Positions 40,834 through 52,151 are shown, counted from the first letter of the stretch. The stretch is 64,000 nucleotides of DNA from Helicobacter pylori NCTC 11637 = CCUG 17874 = ATCC 43504 = JCM 12093 (GCF_900478295.1 NZ_LS483488.1:248001-312000); one strand, 5' to 3'. Notes: generated by a model from the letters alone, not told the origin. Numbers and translations: made by a program.

Positions 40834-42615
40834 ATGAAAGCTATAAAAATACTTTTTATAATGACACTCAGTTTGAACGCTATCAGCGTGAATAGGGCGT
40901 TGTTTGACTTAAAAGATTCGCAATTAAAAGGGGAATTAACGCCAAAAATAGTGGATTTTGGGGGTTATAAAAGCAGCACCACAGAGTGGGGAGCTACGGC
41001 TTTAAACTATATCAATGCGGCTAATGGCGATGCGAAAAAATTCAGCGCGCTAGTGGAAAAAATGCGCTTTAACTCTGGCATCTTGGGGAATTTAAGAACG
41101 CATGCGCGTTTAAGGCAAGCCCTAAAATTGCAAAAGAATTTGAAATATTGCCTTAAAATCATCGCTAGGGATTCTTTTTATAGCTACCGCACCGGTATTT
41201 ATATCCCCTTAGGCATTTCTTTAAAAGATCAAAAAACGGCTCAAAAAATGCTCGCTGATTTGAGCGTGGTAGGGGCGTATCTTAAAAAACAGCAAGAGAA
41301 TGAAAAGGCTCAAAGCCCTTATTACAGAAACAACAACTATTACAACTCTTACTATAGCCCTTATTACGGCATGTATGGCATGTATGGAATGGGCATGTAT
41401 GGAATGTATGGCATGGGCATGTATGATTTTTATGACTTTTATGATGGTATGTATGGATTCTACCCTAACATGTTTTTCATGATGCAAGTTCAAGATTACT
41501 TGATGTTAGAAAATTATATGTATGCGCTCGATCAAGAAGAGATTTTAGACCATGACGCTTCTGTCAATCAACTTGATGCGCCCACTGATGATGACAGAGA
41601 CGATAAAGACGATAAATCTTCGCAACCAGCAAATCTCATGAGCTTTTATCGTGATCCCAAATTCAGCAAAGGCATTCAAACCAACCGCTTGAATAGCGCT
41701 TTAGTCAATTTAGACAACAGCCGCATGCTCAAAGACAATTCGCTTTTCCACACTAAAGCCATGCCCACTAAAAGCGTGGATGCGATAACTTCTCAAGCCA
41801 AAGAGCTTAACCATTTAGTGGGGCAAATCAAAGAAATGAAGCAAGATGGGGCGAGTCCTAGTAAGATTGATTCAGTGGTCAATAAAGCTATGGAAGTGAG
41901 GGACAAATTAGACAATAACTTGAACCAACTAGACAATGACTTAAAAGATCAAAAAGGGCTTTCAAGCGAGCAACAAGCTCAAGTGGATAAAGCCCTAGAC
42001 AGCGTGCAACAATTAAGCCATAGCAGCGATGTGGTGGGGAATTATTTAGATGGGAGTTTGAAAATTGATGGCGATGATAGAGACGATTTGAATGATGCGA
42101 TGAGTAACCCTATACAACAACCCGTGCAGCAAACGCCTATTAGCAACATGGCCAACACCCATGCAAATGACAGCAAAGATCAAGGGAGTAATGCGCTCAT
42201 AAACCCTAACAGCACCACTAACACCGACGACACTCACACCGATGACACTCACACCGACACTAACACCACAAACGATGCCAGCACCACTGACACCCCCACT
42301 GACGATAAAGATGCTAGCGGCATGAACAATACCGGCGATATGAATAACACGGATACCGGCAACACGGACACCGGCAATACGGATACCGGTAACACTGATG
42401 ATATGAGCAACATGAACAACGGCAACGATGATGCGGGTAACGCTAATGACGACATGAGCAACGGCAACGACATGGGCGATGACATGAACAACGCGAACGA
42501 TATGAACGACGACATGGGTAATGGCAACGATGACATGGGCGATATGGGGGATATGAACGACGATATGGGTGGCGATATGGGAGACATGGGGGATATGGGC
42601 GATATGGGGAATTGA
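40834..42615 (+). CDS. Secreted Met/Gly/Tyr- and Asp/Asn/Thr-repeat protein (HP0080-like)
   Basis: 593 residues. A hydrophobic N-terminus (MKAIKILFIMTLSLNA) suggests export. Residues ~165-205 form a low-complexity MYGM/GMYG and YDFYDF segment encoded by tandem DNA repeats (41368-41440). A charged region with predicted coiled coils follows (residues ~300-410). The last ~140 residues are Asp/Asn/Thr/Met/Gly only, with repeats such as NTDTG (five-residue, 42344-42394) and DMGDMG at the end. The acidic tail might bind cations. Function unknown. The DNA repeats make length polymorphism likely. No frameshift is seen. Confidence 0.75.
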   Translation: MKAIKILFIMTLSLNAISVNRALFDLKDSQLKGELTPKIVDFGGYKSSTTEWGATALNYINAANGDAKKFSALVEKMRFNSGILGNLRTHARLRQALKLQKNLKYCLKIIARDSFYSYRTGIYIPLGISLKDQKTAQKMLADLSVVGAYLKKQQENEKAQSPYYRNNNYYNSYYSPYYGMYGMYGMGMYGMYGMGMYDFYDFYDGMYGFYPNMFFMMQVQDYLMLENYMYALDQEEILDHDASVNQLDAPTDDDRDDKDDKSSQPANLMSFYRDPKFSKGIQTNRLNSALVNLDNSRMLKDNSLFHTKAMPTKSVDAITSQAKELNHLVGQIKEMKQDGASPSKIDSVVNKAMEVRDKLDNNLNQLDNDLKDQKGLSSEQQAQVDKALDSVQQLSHSSDVVGNYLDGSLKIDGDDRDDLNDAMSNPIQQPVQQTPISNMANTHANDSKDQGSNALINPNSTTNTDDTHTDDTHTDTNTTNDASTTDTPTDDKDASGMNNTGDMNNTDTGNTDTGNTDTGNTDDMSNMNNGNDDAGNANDDMSNGNDMGDDMNNANDMNDDMGNGNDDMGDMGDMNDDMGGDMGDMGDMGDMGN

Positions 42616-42890
42616 GATTAACCCTCCAATATCAAAGATTGATAGCCAAAACTTTAAGGAATATTTTTATCCCACTAGCACGAAAAATTCCGTCCTTTAG
42701 GGTACAAGATGCAAGCGTTTAGCCGTTAGGCTATATTCAAGCTAAAAGATGACAAAATACCTCTAGTCTTTTTAGGCTAGAAAATGCCCATGCAGGCTTT
42801 AAAGAGCCTTTTATATTAGCGTTCGTTAGGGCGAAAGCCCCTTGCTTTAGGCGGTTTTATATTTTAGACGCTCAAAATTAAAAGCAGAAA
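42616..42890. other. Hairpin-rich intergenic region, possible IS605-group remnant
   Basis: Between two convergent genes lie several short inverted repeats: TTAGCCGTTAGGCTA, CTAGTCTTTTTAGGCTAG, GGCTTTAAAGAGCC and AAAGCCCCTTGCTTTAGGCGG. Such hairpin clusters resemble ends of IS200/IS605 elements or the guide-RNA region next to tnpB. No transposase frame is present. Identity is uncertain. Confidence 0.35.
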
Positions 42891-44912
42891 TTAAAATTTC
42901 TTCTTGCTCACGTCTTCTAAAATATCTTGGGAGATCCCATCAATTTTAGTGCTGACTTGTAAAGAATGATTAGCGATAGTCAAATTATCCTGCACATCTT
43001 GTTGCAAGGCGTTAATGGAATTGTGGATGTTTTCTACGCCCTTGTTTTGCATTTTAATGGATTCAGCGTTATCGGCAATGCTTTGAACTAAAATATTGAT
43101 ATTGGCTTCAATCTCGCTGAGCGATTTTTGCGTCCTTTCAGCGAGCTTCCTCACCTCATCAGCCACCACCGCAAAGCCTCTGCCATGCTCGCCAGCCCTT
43201 GCGGCTTCAATAGCAGCGTTTAGGGCTAAAAGATTGGTTTGATCAGCGATGTCTCTAATCATATCCACCACGCTTTTAATGTCTTCGCCTTGAGAGATCA
43301 TCTCTTGGCTTTTAGAATCAATGGTTGTAATAATATTAGTGATTTCTTCTAAGGATTGGGTGGTGTTTTTCAGGCTTCTTTCTTGTTTGTGAGCGGTTTT
43401 GGTTAAGTTATCCACGCAAGTTTTTAAATCTTTGGATTCATGATTGAGCGCGTTCGCAAACCCTAAAGAAGCTTTAAGCATGCTAGAAATTTCTTGCCCT
43501 AAAGTGTTGAGCGCTTTTTCCATGTTGGCTTTAGGATTTTGGATGTGGTGGGTGAAATCCAGGTTTTTATAATGCTCTAGGGCGTTATTTAGGGATTCAA
43601 TATTGGCGCCAATTTGGTTGCGAAAATACTGGATAATGCTATTAATCGTATTTCTTAAAGCTTGCAAATCTTTATTTTTAGGCACGCATGCGATTTCTTG
43701 CGTGAAATCCCCATTTTCCACATAATTTGTTACTTCAATGCTGTTTTGAATGGCTTTGTTATCGGCTTGAATGCTTTCTTGGGTTTTAAGAATGTTTTCA
43801 TTGATAGAAGCTTGCATTTGCCCGATTTCATCATAAGCGCTTGGGGGCGTTAGGCTTATGGCATGGTTATTTTTGGGGTTATTAAGCAAGTTGAAAAAAT
43901 CATTTAGGGTGTTATTGACCCTACTGATGCGTTTGGTTATGAGATTGGAAACGATGATAAAGACTAAAAAGGCTAACACCAGCACGCCTAAAATCAAAGT
44001 GGTGATAATAATGAATTTGGTGTTTGTCGCTTCTTTAAAGACTAAAGATTTATTGACATATTTCCCAATTGCCCAACGCCAATGATTGCCGTTATTCCCT
44101 TTTTCTTCAAAAAAATCAAAGGGCTGTATGGCTAAAAAGGTTTCTGTATTCCCGCTCAATGAATGGTAGCTCAAAGTGCCCGCTTCGTTTTGATTGTAAT
44201 ACTCCACAGCTTTAGCGACTCTTCTATCCGGATTGATAGCGCTTAAAATCTTGTCTTGGATCTCACGATTAGGGCTGATTAAAAGCCTGCCATCTTTCCC
44301 CATTAAAAAGGTGTTGCTCTTTTTCTTGCCTACCACATCGGTATAAAAAGCGTCAATGTTTAAAAAGAAATTCAGTGCGCCTATAATCTTTTGATTCTTA
44401 CCCATTAGGGGGAGGGTAATATCCATGCCATAGATTTTATCGCCATTAACCTCTTTATAATAGGGATCTGAACGGGTTATACTTTTGAGCGAACGGATTT
44501 GGTTGGTCATGTTTTCATTGAGCGTGGTATTAGGGTAGGCGATTTTTGAATCCATGTTCATTGCAGTGATGACTCGTTCGTTATTATTCGTATAAATCGC
44601 GCTAACCAATAACACATGAGGGTTTGCTAACAAAAACTCAGAGAGCATGCGCCTTTTTAGGGTGTCATTAATAGCGCTATTTTCATCGCTTAAAAATTTT
44701 TCAAGGGTGTTAGCACCCATAAAAATGCGCTTAATGATGCCTTGAATTTTAAAACTGACTAACTGAGCTTTTTTTTGCAGCAATTCTGTGGCTTGGCTTT
44801 GCAACACGCTTTCAACCTTGTAGCTGATAATAACGCCCATAACAGCGCTAATGACAATAACAACCGCACACACCATCATGACAATTTTAGAACCAATTCT
44901 TGTAGATTTCAT
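42891..44912 (-). CDS. tlpC: Methyl-accepting chemotaxis protein TlpC
   Basis: 673 residues. N-terminal membrane helix, periplasmic dCache-like sensor ([24 protein letters not shown]), second membrane helix (residues ~300-325), HAMP region and the cytoplasmic signalling domain with the hairpin tip [38 protein letters not shown] (motif spans about residues 545-585). It signals to CheW/CheA. About 180 bp of the tip region is nearly identical to tlpA at 62441-62618 in inverted orientation. Confidence 0.93.
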   Translation of the reverse strand: MKSTRIGSKIVMMVCAVVIVISAVMGVIISYKVESVLQSQATELLQKKAQLVSFKIQGIIKRIFMGANTLEKFLSDENSAINDTLKRRMLSEFLLANPHVLLVSAIYTNNNERVITAMNMDSKIAYPNTTLNENMTNQIRSLKSITRSDPYYKEVNGDKIYGMDITLPLMGKNQKIIGALNFFLNIDAFYTDVVGKKKSNTFLMGKDGRLLISPNREIQDKILSAINPDRRVAKAVEYYNQNEAGTLSYHSLSGNTETFLAIQPFDFFEEKGNNGNHWRWAIGKYVNKSLVFKEATNTKFIIITTLILGVLVLAFLVFIIVSNLITKRISRVNNTLNDFFNLLNNPKNNHAISLTPPSAYDEIGQMQASINENILKTQESIQADNKAIQNSIEVTNYVENGDFTQEIACVPKNKDLQALRNTINSIIQYFRNQIGANIESLNNALEHYKNLDFTHHIQNPKANMEKALNTLGQEISSMLKASLGFANALNHESKDLKTCVDNLTKTAHKQERSLKNTTQSLEEITNIITTIDSKSQEMISQGEDIKSVVDMIRDIADQTNLLALNAAIEAARAGEHGRGFAVVADEVRKLAERTQKSLSEIEANINILVQSIADNAESIKMQNKGVENIHNSINALQQDVQDNLTIANHSLQVSTKIDGISQDILEDVSKKKF
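43078..43255 (-). repeat. Inverted near-identical segment shared by tlpC and tlpA
   Basis: About 178 bp in the signalling tip; I count only a few mismatches to 62441-62618 on the other strand, mostly at third positions. Confidence 0.85.
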
Positions 44913-45052
44913 TCCCTTTACCCTTTTAAAACTATTGATAGAGAACGATTATTATATATTAATTTTGAAATTTTAATAAAACAAGAGAGAACAAAAAGTA
45001 GAATAAAAGAGAGCCAAAGCCCCCCCAAAGGAGAGGCAAAAAGAAATAAAAA

Positions 45053-45442
45053 TTACCTTTTGGAGAATTGCGGGCTTCTTCTGGCCTTTCTTTTACCATA
45101 TTTTTTGCGTTCAACCACCCTTGAATCCCTAGTGAGCAAGCCTTTAGGTTTTAAAATGGCTCTAAAAGCAATATCATAAGCGTTCAAAGCCTTAGAAATA
45201 CCATGCCTTAAGGCTTCCGCTTGCGCTGAGTAGCCCCCACCAAAAACCACCGCTTTAATATCCACAGATTGTTCTTGTTTGGTTAAAAGCAAGGGTTGCA
45301 TGACCTTCATTTTAATGGCTTCATGCCCGCCTAACCATTGATTCAGGCTCTGCTCATTGATACTCAATTCGCCTTTACCCGGAGTGAGCCACACTTTAGC
45401 GATAGCGGTTTTTCTTTTACCGGTAGCATAGATTTTTCTCAT
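45053..45442 (-). CDS. rpsI: 30S ribosomal protein S9
   Basis: 129 residues, ends in the basic tail ([12 protein letters not shown]) that reaches the P-site tRNA. Starts [17 protein letters not shown]. Overlaps rplM by 4 bp, the usual L13-S9 pair. Confidence 0.98.
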
Positions 45443-45864
45443 TTAGCGTCCTTTTTGCTAGTTTGTGCGGTGTGAGGGTGTTTATCATCACGATAAACTT
45501 TGAGTTTTTTAATCATCGCTTTCCCTAATTTCGTTTTAGGGAGCATGCCCCTAACGGCTAAGTGGTAGAGCTTTTCAGGGGCTTTTTCTAGCATTTCTTG
45601 GAGAGTCTTGCTCTTGGTGCTGCCAAAATAGCCTGAATGGGTAAAATACTCTTTATCCTCTAATTTCATGCCTGAAAATTTAACCTTATTGGCGTTGATA
45701 ACCACCACAAAATCCCCACAATCCACATTAGGGGTGTAAAAAGGGCGGTGTTTGCCTCTTAAAAGCACAGCGATTTCAGTGATCAAGCGGCCAAAAACCT
45801 TGTCTTTAGCGTCCAAAACGACCCAATCACGAACGATGTCATTGACTTTAGCAGTCTTTGTCAT
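45439..45864 (-). CDS. rplM: 50S ribosomal protein L13
   Basis: 141 residues with the L13 signature ([14 protein letters not shown]) and [14 protein letters not shown] near the N-terminus. First gene of the rplM-rpsI operon. Confidence 0.98.
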
Positions 45865-46217
45865 AAGAATCCTTTGATAAAATTAAAGCACCCATTATAA
45901 GGAAATAAGCTTAAATATTGCTGAATTTAAGGAAAGTTTAAAGTTTAAAAATAGGGTTTTTTAAAAAAATTGTTTGATTGCTTTTGATTTTATGGTCAAA
46001 CTCATTTCTTAAGTAAAACCCATTTTCTTAAAGGGATAGGAGGGTATTTTACAATAACCCTCCCCTACAACCCCCAACTAAAAACCCCCTAACCCCAAAA
46101 GACTGCTTTTAAAGAGGCTATCACTTGCTTTTCGCAAGCTCTTTTATTGTATTGATTTTAAAAGATGCCTTTGAGCATTTTTTAATTTTGTTACTCATGC
46201 TTAATAAACCAGAGTCT
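45865..46217. other. Intergenic region with a hairpin
   Basis: 353 bp between rplM and a small membrane-protein gene, both on the minus strand. A CTTGC/GCAAG hairpin (46124-46138) followed on the plus strand by CTCTTTTATT could end transcription. A Pro/Cys-type CCCCT-rich stretch (46060-46100) holds no ORF. Confidence 0.4.
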
Positions 46218-46406
46218 TTATTTTTGCTCTTGGTTAAGCCTTTCTTCTATCTTTTTGATTTGTTGGCTCATTTGAGCGCTCGCGTTGATTTGATTGATGA
46301 GCATGTAAAGGTTTATCATCATCAAAAGCACCACCACAAGCCCTAAAAAAAACACGATTTTAACGGCCTTTTTAGCGATTTCTTGGGCTTCTTGTTCTTT
46401 TTGCAT
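46218..46406 (-). CDS. Small single-pass membrane protein (HP0085-like)
   Basis: 62 residues: a charged N-terminus, one strong transmembrane helix (IVFFLGLVVVLLMMINLYML, residues ~18-37) and a Gln/Lys-rich helical C-terminus. It begins 6 bp after the mqo stop, so it shares that transcript. The family is, as far as I recall, confined to Helicobacter (DUF5408-like). Function unknown. Confidence 0.7.
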   Translation of the reverse strand: MQKEQEAQEIAKKAVKIVFFLGLVVVLLMMINLYMLINQINASAQMSQQIKKIEERLNQEQK

Positions 46407-46412
46407 GCGTTT

Positions 46413-47765
46413 TTAATTTTCCAATTCTTCTGGGGATAAATCTTTATAAAAGCGTTCTAATTCAAAGCTCTCGCCCAAATACGCAACGATTTCTTGGGAA
46501 TCCACAAGGGCGTTTTGCAAGCAACTCGTCGCGCCTGGAGAGGGGGTCATGTTAAAAGTGATGCCTTTATGGGTGCAAATCTTTTTTTCGCCTAATTCCA
46601 GTTTTCGCTTGGTTCTGTCTAAAACTTGCGGGCGCACTTCGCCAAAACCATGAGCGTATTCTAAATCTTCCAGGCTAAGAGAGGGGATGATTTTTTGAGC
46701 GTCTTTTAAAAATTTCCTTTTACCGATAATAGGCAATTCAAAAACCATGTTTTTAAACACATAATTACGGATTTCTTTATCGCTCATCAAATCAAACGCA
46801 ATTTTAAACACATCTTTATTCAAATCCATTTTCAACAATTCCAAGCTAATGCCCTTAAGCCAGCATTTGTTGCGTTCTAATTTAGGCATCGTTAAAGCGG
46901 TAGGCCCGATTCGTGTTTTTCCTTTAATGACGGCATCAGGGTCGCCATGCACGGCTGCAAAAGGGAGCTTGGGGTTTTGGACGGTATAAACCTTGCCCCT
47001 TAATAAATCCGGCACAAAATAAAAGCTACCCGCCACAGGCAAGCACCCTAAATCTAGGCCATAGCCCATGCTCTGAGCCAAAGGCAAAGCGTAAGAGCCG
47101 GCATTAACTAGCACGAATTTAGCATACACTTCTTCAGCGTCTTCTGAAATTACGGCGTAAGTGTCGTTGCGTTTTTCAATCTTTTTCACTTTGAAATTCA
47201 AAAACACCTGGTTGTTAGGCTTTAATTTTAGAGCTTCTTCAACGAAGTTTTCACTCAACTTCGCAAAATTCATGGTGCTCCAATCTTTTTGATAACCATG
47301 CCCGACAATATTTTCATGCCTGTCTATGCCATTAGCCCCTAAAATCACATTAGGCTCTAATTCTTTAATCTTTTGTTTGTCAAATTCTTCCAACCCCACA
47401 AAGATTTCTTTAAAGGATTCGTAGCGCTTTTTCATGAACTCGCATTCTTCATCGCCCACGCCTATGGCCATTTTCTGGGTTTCAAAAATCACTTCATTTT
47501 GCAAGCCTTTATTGAGCGCGTATTGTCTGGTTTTATAAGCGCTCAAACGCACTTTTTTAGCTTTTTCAGGAGTGTAATTCGTTTCAATAGAGCCATCATG
47601 AATGGTTTGTGAATTAGCCTTAGCGCTGGAGCTGATTTGAGCTAATTTAGAGCATTTTTCCACGATAGCCACGCGCTTTAAAGAGCTGTATTCGCTCAAA
47701 GTATAAAAGGTCGCACACCCTGAAACCCCGCCTCCAATAATAACGGCATCAAATTCCATACTCAT
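46413..47765 (-). CDS. mqo: Malate:quinone oxidoreductase
   Basis: FAD enzyme of the inner membrane face that oxidises malate to oxaloacetate and reduces the quinone pool; it replaces NAD malate dehydrogenase in H. pylori. FAD-binding [14 protein letters not shown] at residues ~8-21, then [20 protein letters not shown]. The C-terminus has [19 protein letters not shown]. 450 residues. Confidence 0.94.
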   Translation of the reverse strand: MSMEFDAVIIGGGVSGCATFYTLSEYSSLKRVAIVEKCSKLAQISSSAKANSQTIHDGSIETNYTPEKAKKVRLSAYKTRQYALNKGLQNEVIFETQKMAIGVGDEECEFMKKRYESFKEIFVGLEEFDKQKIKELEPNVILGANGIDRHENIVGHGYQKDWSTMNFAKLSENFVEEALKLKPNNQVFLNFKVKKIEKRNDTYAVISEDAEEVYAKFVLVNAGSYALPLAQSMGYGLDLGCLPVAGSFYFVPDLLRGKVYTVQNPKLPFAAVHGDPDAVIKGKTRIGPTALTMPKLERNKCWLKGISLELLKMDLNKDVFKIAFDLMSDKEIRNYVFKNMVFELPIIGKRKFLKDAQKIIPSLSLEDLEYAHGFGEVRPQVLDRTKRKLELGEKKICTHKGITFNMTPSPGATSCLQNALVDSQEIVAYLGESFELERFYKDLSPEELEN

Positions 47766-47818
47766 TGTCTTTCTCCAAATGTTTTAAATTGATAAATCGT
47801 AATCATAGTATAAGAAAA

Positions 47819-49192
47819 TCAATTCGCATTCAAAGGGCTTGAAGTTTTATTGACAAAATCTTTCAAATCGCTCATTCCAAGCACCCTATCAATCAATAAT
47901 TTCTTTTTAGAAAACGCCCCGTTATGTTCTTCGGCTAACCATAATGAAGTGATCACCACGCCTCCTATTTTATGGCTCAAGGTTTTAAAATGCTTTTGGG
48001 TTTGCACCGACCAAATGCTGTGAGCGACTATCGCTTGATGGTTGTGTGCGCCTAAATAGAGCATGATATGCCCTTTTAAATAGATGAGCGTTCCAAAAGG
48101 CGTGGCGTTTTTAAGGATGTAATCTTCTTTTTCTTTAGCTTTCATGGAGCTTAAATCCATATAATTGTTCGCGTAACGGCTTTGCGCGTAGGAATTTCTG
48201 GGGAGCAAAATACCAAAATTAGCAAAACTATCCCTAGTGAAAGCCGAGCAATCCCTATTGCCTAATAGCCCACCCCAGCCGTATTTTTGCCCTAGCATGG
48301 TGTCTATAAAATACGCCATGTTCTCGCTGTTAAAAGCCTTAGGGAAAACAAAAAAATCCTTTTCTTCTAAGATCACGCTTTGTAAAGCTGCATAACCCTT
48401 AGCGTCTCTCAAAAAACCATAGGCTTTCAATTCCTTTTTTGGGGGGTTTTGAGGTGTTTTTTGACTTTGGGGGATGAGAGCGAACAATTCGCCCACCCTA
48501 GCATCGGTGTAAAAATCCCCATAGTCTGTATAAAGGGGGATCTTGTCTTTTATAGGCATGACATAATTTTTGATCTTGGTTAAAAGCTCTATGTCTTTAT
48601 CGCGCATGTAGGCTAAATCGCTAACTTTGATCCAACCATAAACAAAACTGCTCTGAATGTGGGCGTAAGTTTTATCCGTGTTGAAATGCGTGACTAAAAC
48701 CGGCGTGCCTTGAAAAATCAGCGAATTTTGATACCTGTCAAAAGGATAGCCTTTTTGAGAGAGATAAAAAGGTTTGTTAGTAGGCACAGCCCTAACATCG
48801 CTATCTCGCACCACAACGGCCTTAATTTTAACGCTTGGGTAATGCTCAATATCCATGCTTTTAATAAGCGCATCATTGAAAGCTTTTGCGTTGGGTTTTA
48901 GATCTTCGCCATAACCGGTGGATTTATTCATCTCTTTAAAGATCCAAAACACTTCTTTGTTATTGCTTTTGACTTTCATATCTAGCCATGGGGAATACCA
49001 CGCTTTGAGATAGCTCTCTTTTAATTTTTCTCTTAACGCTTGGGGGTCAATGCTTTGGTTGTTGTTACTGCCATTTTGAGGGCTTGCAAGATAGCTTGAA
49101 GCCTCTTGAGGCAAGGATAAATCTTTGAGCGTGAAATCTTTTTTCATGCAACCCACAAACAAAAACAAGAAAACTACAAGAAAATAACGCAT
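47819..49192 (-). CDS. NlpC/P60-family lipoprotein with SH3-like domains
   Basis: 457 residues. Lipobox FLFVGC at residues ~11-16. Two SH3b-like segments (residues ~125-240), then a C-terminal NlpC/P60 cysteine peptidase domain: catalytic Cys in NRDCSAFTRDSF and His in GHIMLYLGAHN with a second His in IVAHSIW. Such enzymes cut peptidoglycan stem peptides. It lies 20 bp after rpoD on the same strand. Likely a periplasmic cell-wall hydrolase. Confidence 0.87.
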   Translation of the reverse strand: MRYFLVVFLFLFVGCMKKDFTLKDLSLPQEASSYLASPQNGSNNNQSIDPQALREKLKESYLKAWYSPWLDMKVKSNNKEVFWIFKEMNKSTGYGEDLKPNAKAFNDALIKSMDIEHYPSVKIKAVVVRDSDVRAVPTNKPFYLSQKGYPFDRYQNSLIFQGTPVLVTHFNTDKTYAHIQSSFVYGWIKVSDLAYMRDKDIELLTKIKNYVMPIKDKIPLYTDYGDFYTDARVGELFALIPQSQKTPQNPPKKELKAYGFLRDAKGYAALQSVILEEKDFFVFPKAFNSENMAYFIDTMLGQKYGWGGLLGNRDCSAFTRDSFANFGILLPRNSYAQSRYANNYMDLSSMKAKEKEDYILKNATPFGTLIYLKGHIMLYLGAHNHQAIVAHSIWSVQTQKHFKTLSHKIGGVVITSLWLAEEHNGAFSKKKLLIDRVLGMSDLKDFVNKTSSPLNAN

Positions 49193-49212
49193 GCTTTAGA
49201 GGAACCTCAACA

Positions 49213-51252
49213 TCAAATGCGCAAATAATTTCTTAAAATGCGCCCGTATTGTGGGCTTCTCAATTTTTTAATCGCAGAGCTTTCAATCTGGCGTACCCTT
49301 TCTCTAGTAACATTCAATTCCTTGCCGATTTCTTCTAAAGTTCGATCGCTTTCATCGTCTAAAAGCCCAAAACGCATGCGGATCACCGCTTTTTCTCGCT
49401 CATTCAACTGATCCAAAACGCTTTCAATTTGCGCTTTTAAATCTTCTCGCATGATGTGATCAATGGAGCTAACGATATTTTTATCTTCCACGAAATCCCC
49501 AAATTTGCCGTCATCATCATTGCCGACTGGGGTTTCCAAACTGATAGGCTCTTTAGTCACCTTAATCACATTCTTCACTTTATCTAACGAAAGCCCCACT
49601 TCTTCAGCCACCACTTCCAAATCAGGCTCTTTGCCGTTTTCTTGAATGTGTTTGCGCATGACTTTATTGATGCGATTAATCGTGTCAATCATGTGAATGG
49701 GGATGCGGATAGTGCGGGCCTGATCGGCTATGGCTCTGCTGATAGCTTGTTTGATCCACCAGGTCGCATAGGTAGAAAACTTGAAGCCCTTTTCATGCTC
49801 AAACTTATCCACCGCTTTCATCAAGCCGATATTGCCCTCTTGAATCAAATCCAAGAAGGGTAAGCCTCTGCTCGTGAATCGTTTAGCGATGCTCACCACC
49901 AACCTTAAATTGGATTTAGCCATTTTGTTTTTAGCGCGATCGGAAATCAATTTCCCTCTTTTGATTTGCTCTAAAATTTCTTTTAGCTTGTTGGGGTCTA
50001 AATCAAAGCCTTCTTCGCTCGCTTCTTTAGTCAAAAAAAGCTTTTTAAGATCCATATACACGCTCACCATAGTCGCTTCTGGCACTTGAGCGATAATATC
50101 TTCTTTAGTCATGTTAGTGATATTGGCAAGGATTTTTTTATGGTTGGCGATGAGAGTGTCATTGAATAAGGGCAGTTTGTATTCCAAGCGTTTCAACTCT
50201 TTTTCAAACCCATCGCCGCTTTTTAAAGTGGTTTCCATTGTTTTGACTAATTCATTAATCAGTTTGCTAGTAGGCTCTAAATCATAGAGTCTGTCTTTGA
50301 GCGTTTGGCGTTTGTAGGCTAGAGTCAATAAACGCACCAATTCGTCTTCTTTTTCATCTATGGGGGCTTCAAGGGCTTTAAGCCATTCTTTTTTAGCCTT
50401 GTCTAGGGCTTTAAAACTTTCTTGAACCTTTTCTACACGCTTCTTGTCTTTTTCAGAAACGACTTTTTTCCTTTCTTCGTTTTCTTCATCTTCTTCGCTG
50501 TCGTCATCTTTTTTAGAATTGCTCACGCTATTTTCATCGTCATCATCAAAGCTCCCGAAAAGCTCTTTAACCCTTCTTTCACGATTGATTAAGGCGTCTT
50601 TATACGCATAAATAAAATCAATCAAATACGGCACCGAGCAAATCGCGTCTAAAATAATGTCTTCGCCCAAGCGGATTTGCTTGCTCAATTCAATCTCTTC
50701 ATCTTTGCTTAAAAGTTTTATATCCCCCATTTCGCGCAAATACATGCGCACCGGGCTATCGCTCCTGCTCCACTCTAAAAAATCCTTTTCTTTCAAAAAG
50801 TCATAGCCATCTTCTAATTCTTCATCTAAAACTTTTTGCTTTTCTTCGGTGTTTTTAATCTTGTCAATCGCATTGAGTTTTTTAGCGTATTCTGAAGAGC
50901 TGACCAATTTCTTTTGGTATTTTTGGCACAATTCTTTGATTTTTTTGACTTGGGCTAGAGTGGGGACTTTCGCACTGATTTGAATGATGGACTCATAAGA
51001 AACGCAATCGCTTAAGGAATTAGCGAACAATTCTTCTAACGCTTCATTAAAACTAAGCTTTTTAACAGGAACAGGTTCTTTCGCTGTTTCTTTGACTTTG
51101 CTTTCTTTGGTTTTATTTTCTTTAATTTTGCTCTCTTTGGCTTTATTGCTTTCTTTAGCTTTGTTCTCTTGTTTATTTTCTTGTGTGGCTTCTGCTTTGG
51201 CTTCCTGTTTAGCTCTTTTTTGGGCTTTTTCTTCGTTAGCTTTCTTTTTCAT
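49213..51252 (-). CDS. rpoD: RNA polymerase principal sigma factor (sigma80)
   Basis: The housekeeping sigma factor. The frame is open from 51291, but the ATG at 51252 (MKKKANEEK) has GGAG six bases upstream, giving about 679 residues. An unusually Lys/Glu-rich, low-complexity N-terminus (region 1.1 is atypical) is followed by region 1.2 ([10 protein letters not shown]), region 2 ([17 protein letters not shown]) and region 4 with the -35 helix-turn-helix ([19 protein letters not shown]). An acidic segment rich in Asp/Glu (residues ~240-265) lies in the non-conserved region. Confidence 0.97.
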   Translation of the reverse strand: MKKKANEEKAQKRAKQEAKAEATQENKQENKAKESNKAKESKIKENKTKESKVKETAKEPVPVKKLSFNEALEELFANSLSDCVSYESIIQISAKVPTLAQVKKIKELCQKYQKKLVSSSEYAKKLNAIDKIKNTEEKQKVLDEELEDGYDFLKEKDFLEWSRSDSPVRMYLREMGDIKLLSKDEEIELSKQIRLGEDIILDAICSVPYLIDFIYAYKDALINRERRVKELFGSFDDDDENSVSNSKKDDDSEEDEENEERKKVVSEKDKKRVEKVQESFKALDKAKKEWLKALEAPIDEKEDELVRLLTLAYKRQTLKDRLYDLEPTSKLINELVKTMETTLKSGDGFEKELKRLEYKLPLFNDTLIANHKKILANITNMTKEDIIAQVPEATMVSVYMDLKKLFLTKEASEEGFDLDPNKLKEILEQIKRGKLISDRAKNKMAKSNLRLVVSIAKRFTSRGLPFLDLIQEGNIGLMKAVDKFEHEKGFKFSTYATWWIKQAISRAIADQARTIRIPIHMIDTINRINKVMRKHIQENGKEPDLEVVAEEVGLSLDKVKNVIKVTKEPISLETPVGNDDDGKFGDFVEDKNIVSSIDHIMREDLKAQIESVLDQLNEREKAVIRMRFGLLDDESDRTLEEIGKELNVTRERVRQIESSAIKKLRSPQYGRILRNYLRI

Positions 51253-51383
51253 TGGACACTCCATAAAATAAAGAACCCATGCTTTTTGCAAGCTAGGTCT
51301 ATAAGATAAGATACACCTAATCCTTTTTTATTTTACTAAAAAATAGCTTAAATTCTAATTATAAAATGAGTTTAAAATAAAAT

Positions 51384-51419
51384 TTAAAACCCCCCATTTT
51401 TTAAAAAATAGGGTTTTAA
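51384..51419. terminator. Inverted repeat between mtnN and rpoD
   Basis: TTAAAACCC ... GGGTTTTAA enclosing ATTTTTTAAAAAAT, 27 bp after the mtnN stop. Plausible terminator of the fabD-mtnN transcript. Confidence 0.6.
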
Positions 51420-51445
51420 TGGTTTGCGTTTGGTAAAAACAAGCC

Positions 51446-52141
51446 CTAAAGCTTATCCACCATGCTTTTTAAGAATTTCGCTGAAGTTTGAGCGCTTTTT
51501 TCTAAAAACGCATCAAAACTCATGTTAGCTTCCTCATCAGCGTTATCGCTAATGCTCCTTAACACACAGCATGGCACGCCAAATTTTTGGCACACAAACG
51601 CCACGCTCGCTCCCTCCATTTCCACCGCGCTCGCTTTAAATTCGCTAACTAAAAATTCTTTCCTTTCTTTGCTATGCACAAACTGATCGCCTGATGCGAT
51701 GACGCCTTCTTTGAGCGCGATATGCTGCTCATTAGCGACTTCTTTAGCCAAAGCGTTCAAACTTCCGCTCGTTTCAATAAAAATCGCGCTTTCGGGGATG
51801 AACCCTAAAGGGTGATCAAACGCGCTCAAGTCCACATCATGCTGGACTAATTGAATAGCCACTAACAAATCATTGATTTTTAAATCTTTAACTAAACTTC
51901 CAGCCACCCCGCTAAAAAGCACCTTTTGAACGCCAAACGCTAAAATCATGCTCGTTGTGGTTAAAGTGGAATGTACCTTGCCAATCTTGCTATAAGCGAC
52001 AATGATTTCTTTATCATTATAAACGCCTTTATGGAAAACATTCCCCCCTAAAGGGATCTCTTCAAAATCCACGCCAAACAATTCTAGTATAGGGGTTATT
52101 TCTTCTCTCATCGCCCCTAAAATGCCAATTTTTTGCACCAT
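51446..52141 (-). CDS. mtnN: 5'-methylthioadenosine/S-adenosylhomocysteine (aminodeoxyfutalosine) nucleosidase
   Basis: Hydrolyses adenine from MTA, SAH and, in H. pylori, 6-amino-6-deoxyfutalosine in menaquinone synthesis. 231 residues. VAGSLVKDLKINDLLVA, substrate Glu in VEMEGASVAFVC and catalytic Asp in SISDNADEEA. Starts MVQKIGILGAMREEI. Eleven bp from fabD, same strand. Also linked to autoinducer-2 and SAM recycling. Confidence 0.95.
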   Translation of the reverse strand: MVQKIGILGAMREEITPILELFGVDFEEIPLGGNVFHKGVYNDKEIIVAYSKIGKVHSTLTTTSMILAFGVQKVLFSGVAGSLVKDLKINDLLVAIQLVQHDVDLSAFDHPLGFIPESAIFIETSGSLNALAKEVANEQHIALKEGVIASGDQFVHSKERKEFLVSEFKASAVEMEGASVAFVCQKFGVPCCVLRSISDNADEEANMSFDAFLEKSAQTSAKFLKSMVDKL

Positions 52142-52151
52142 TTTCTCCCCA

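Noticed and set aside
42046-42252. Small minus-strand frames in the 42-kb repeat gene as genes
   Set aside because: No start signals and composition dictated by the sense-strand repeats.
41221-42587. Repeat-rich frames antisense to the secreted repeat protein, and the repeats as a CRISPR array
   Set aside because: The repeats are contiguous short coding units without spacers; the antisense frames follow from the repetitive composition.
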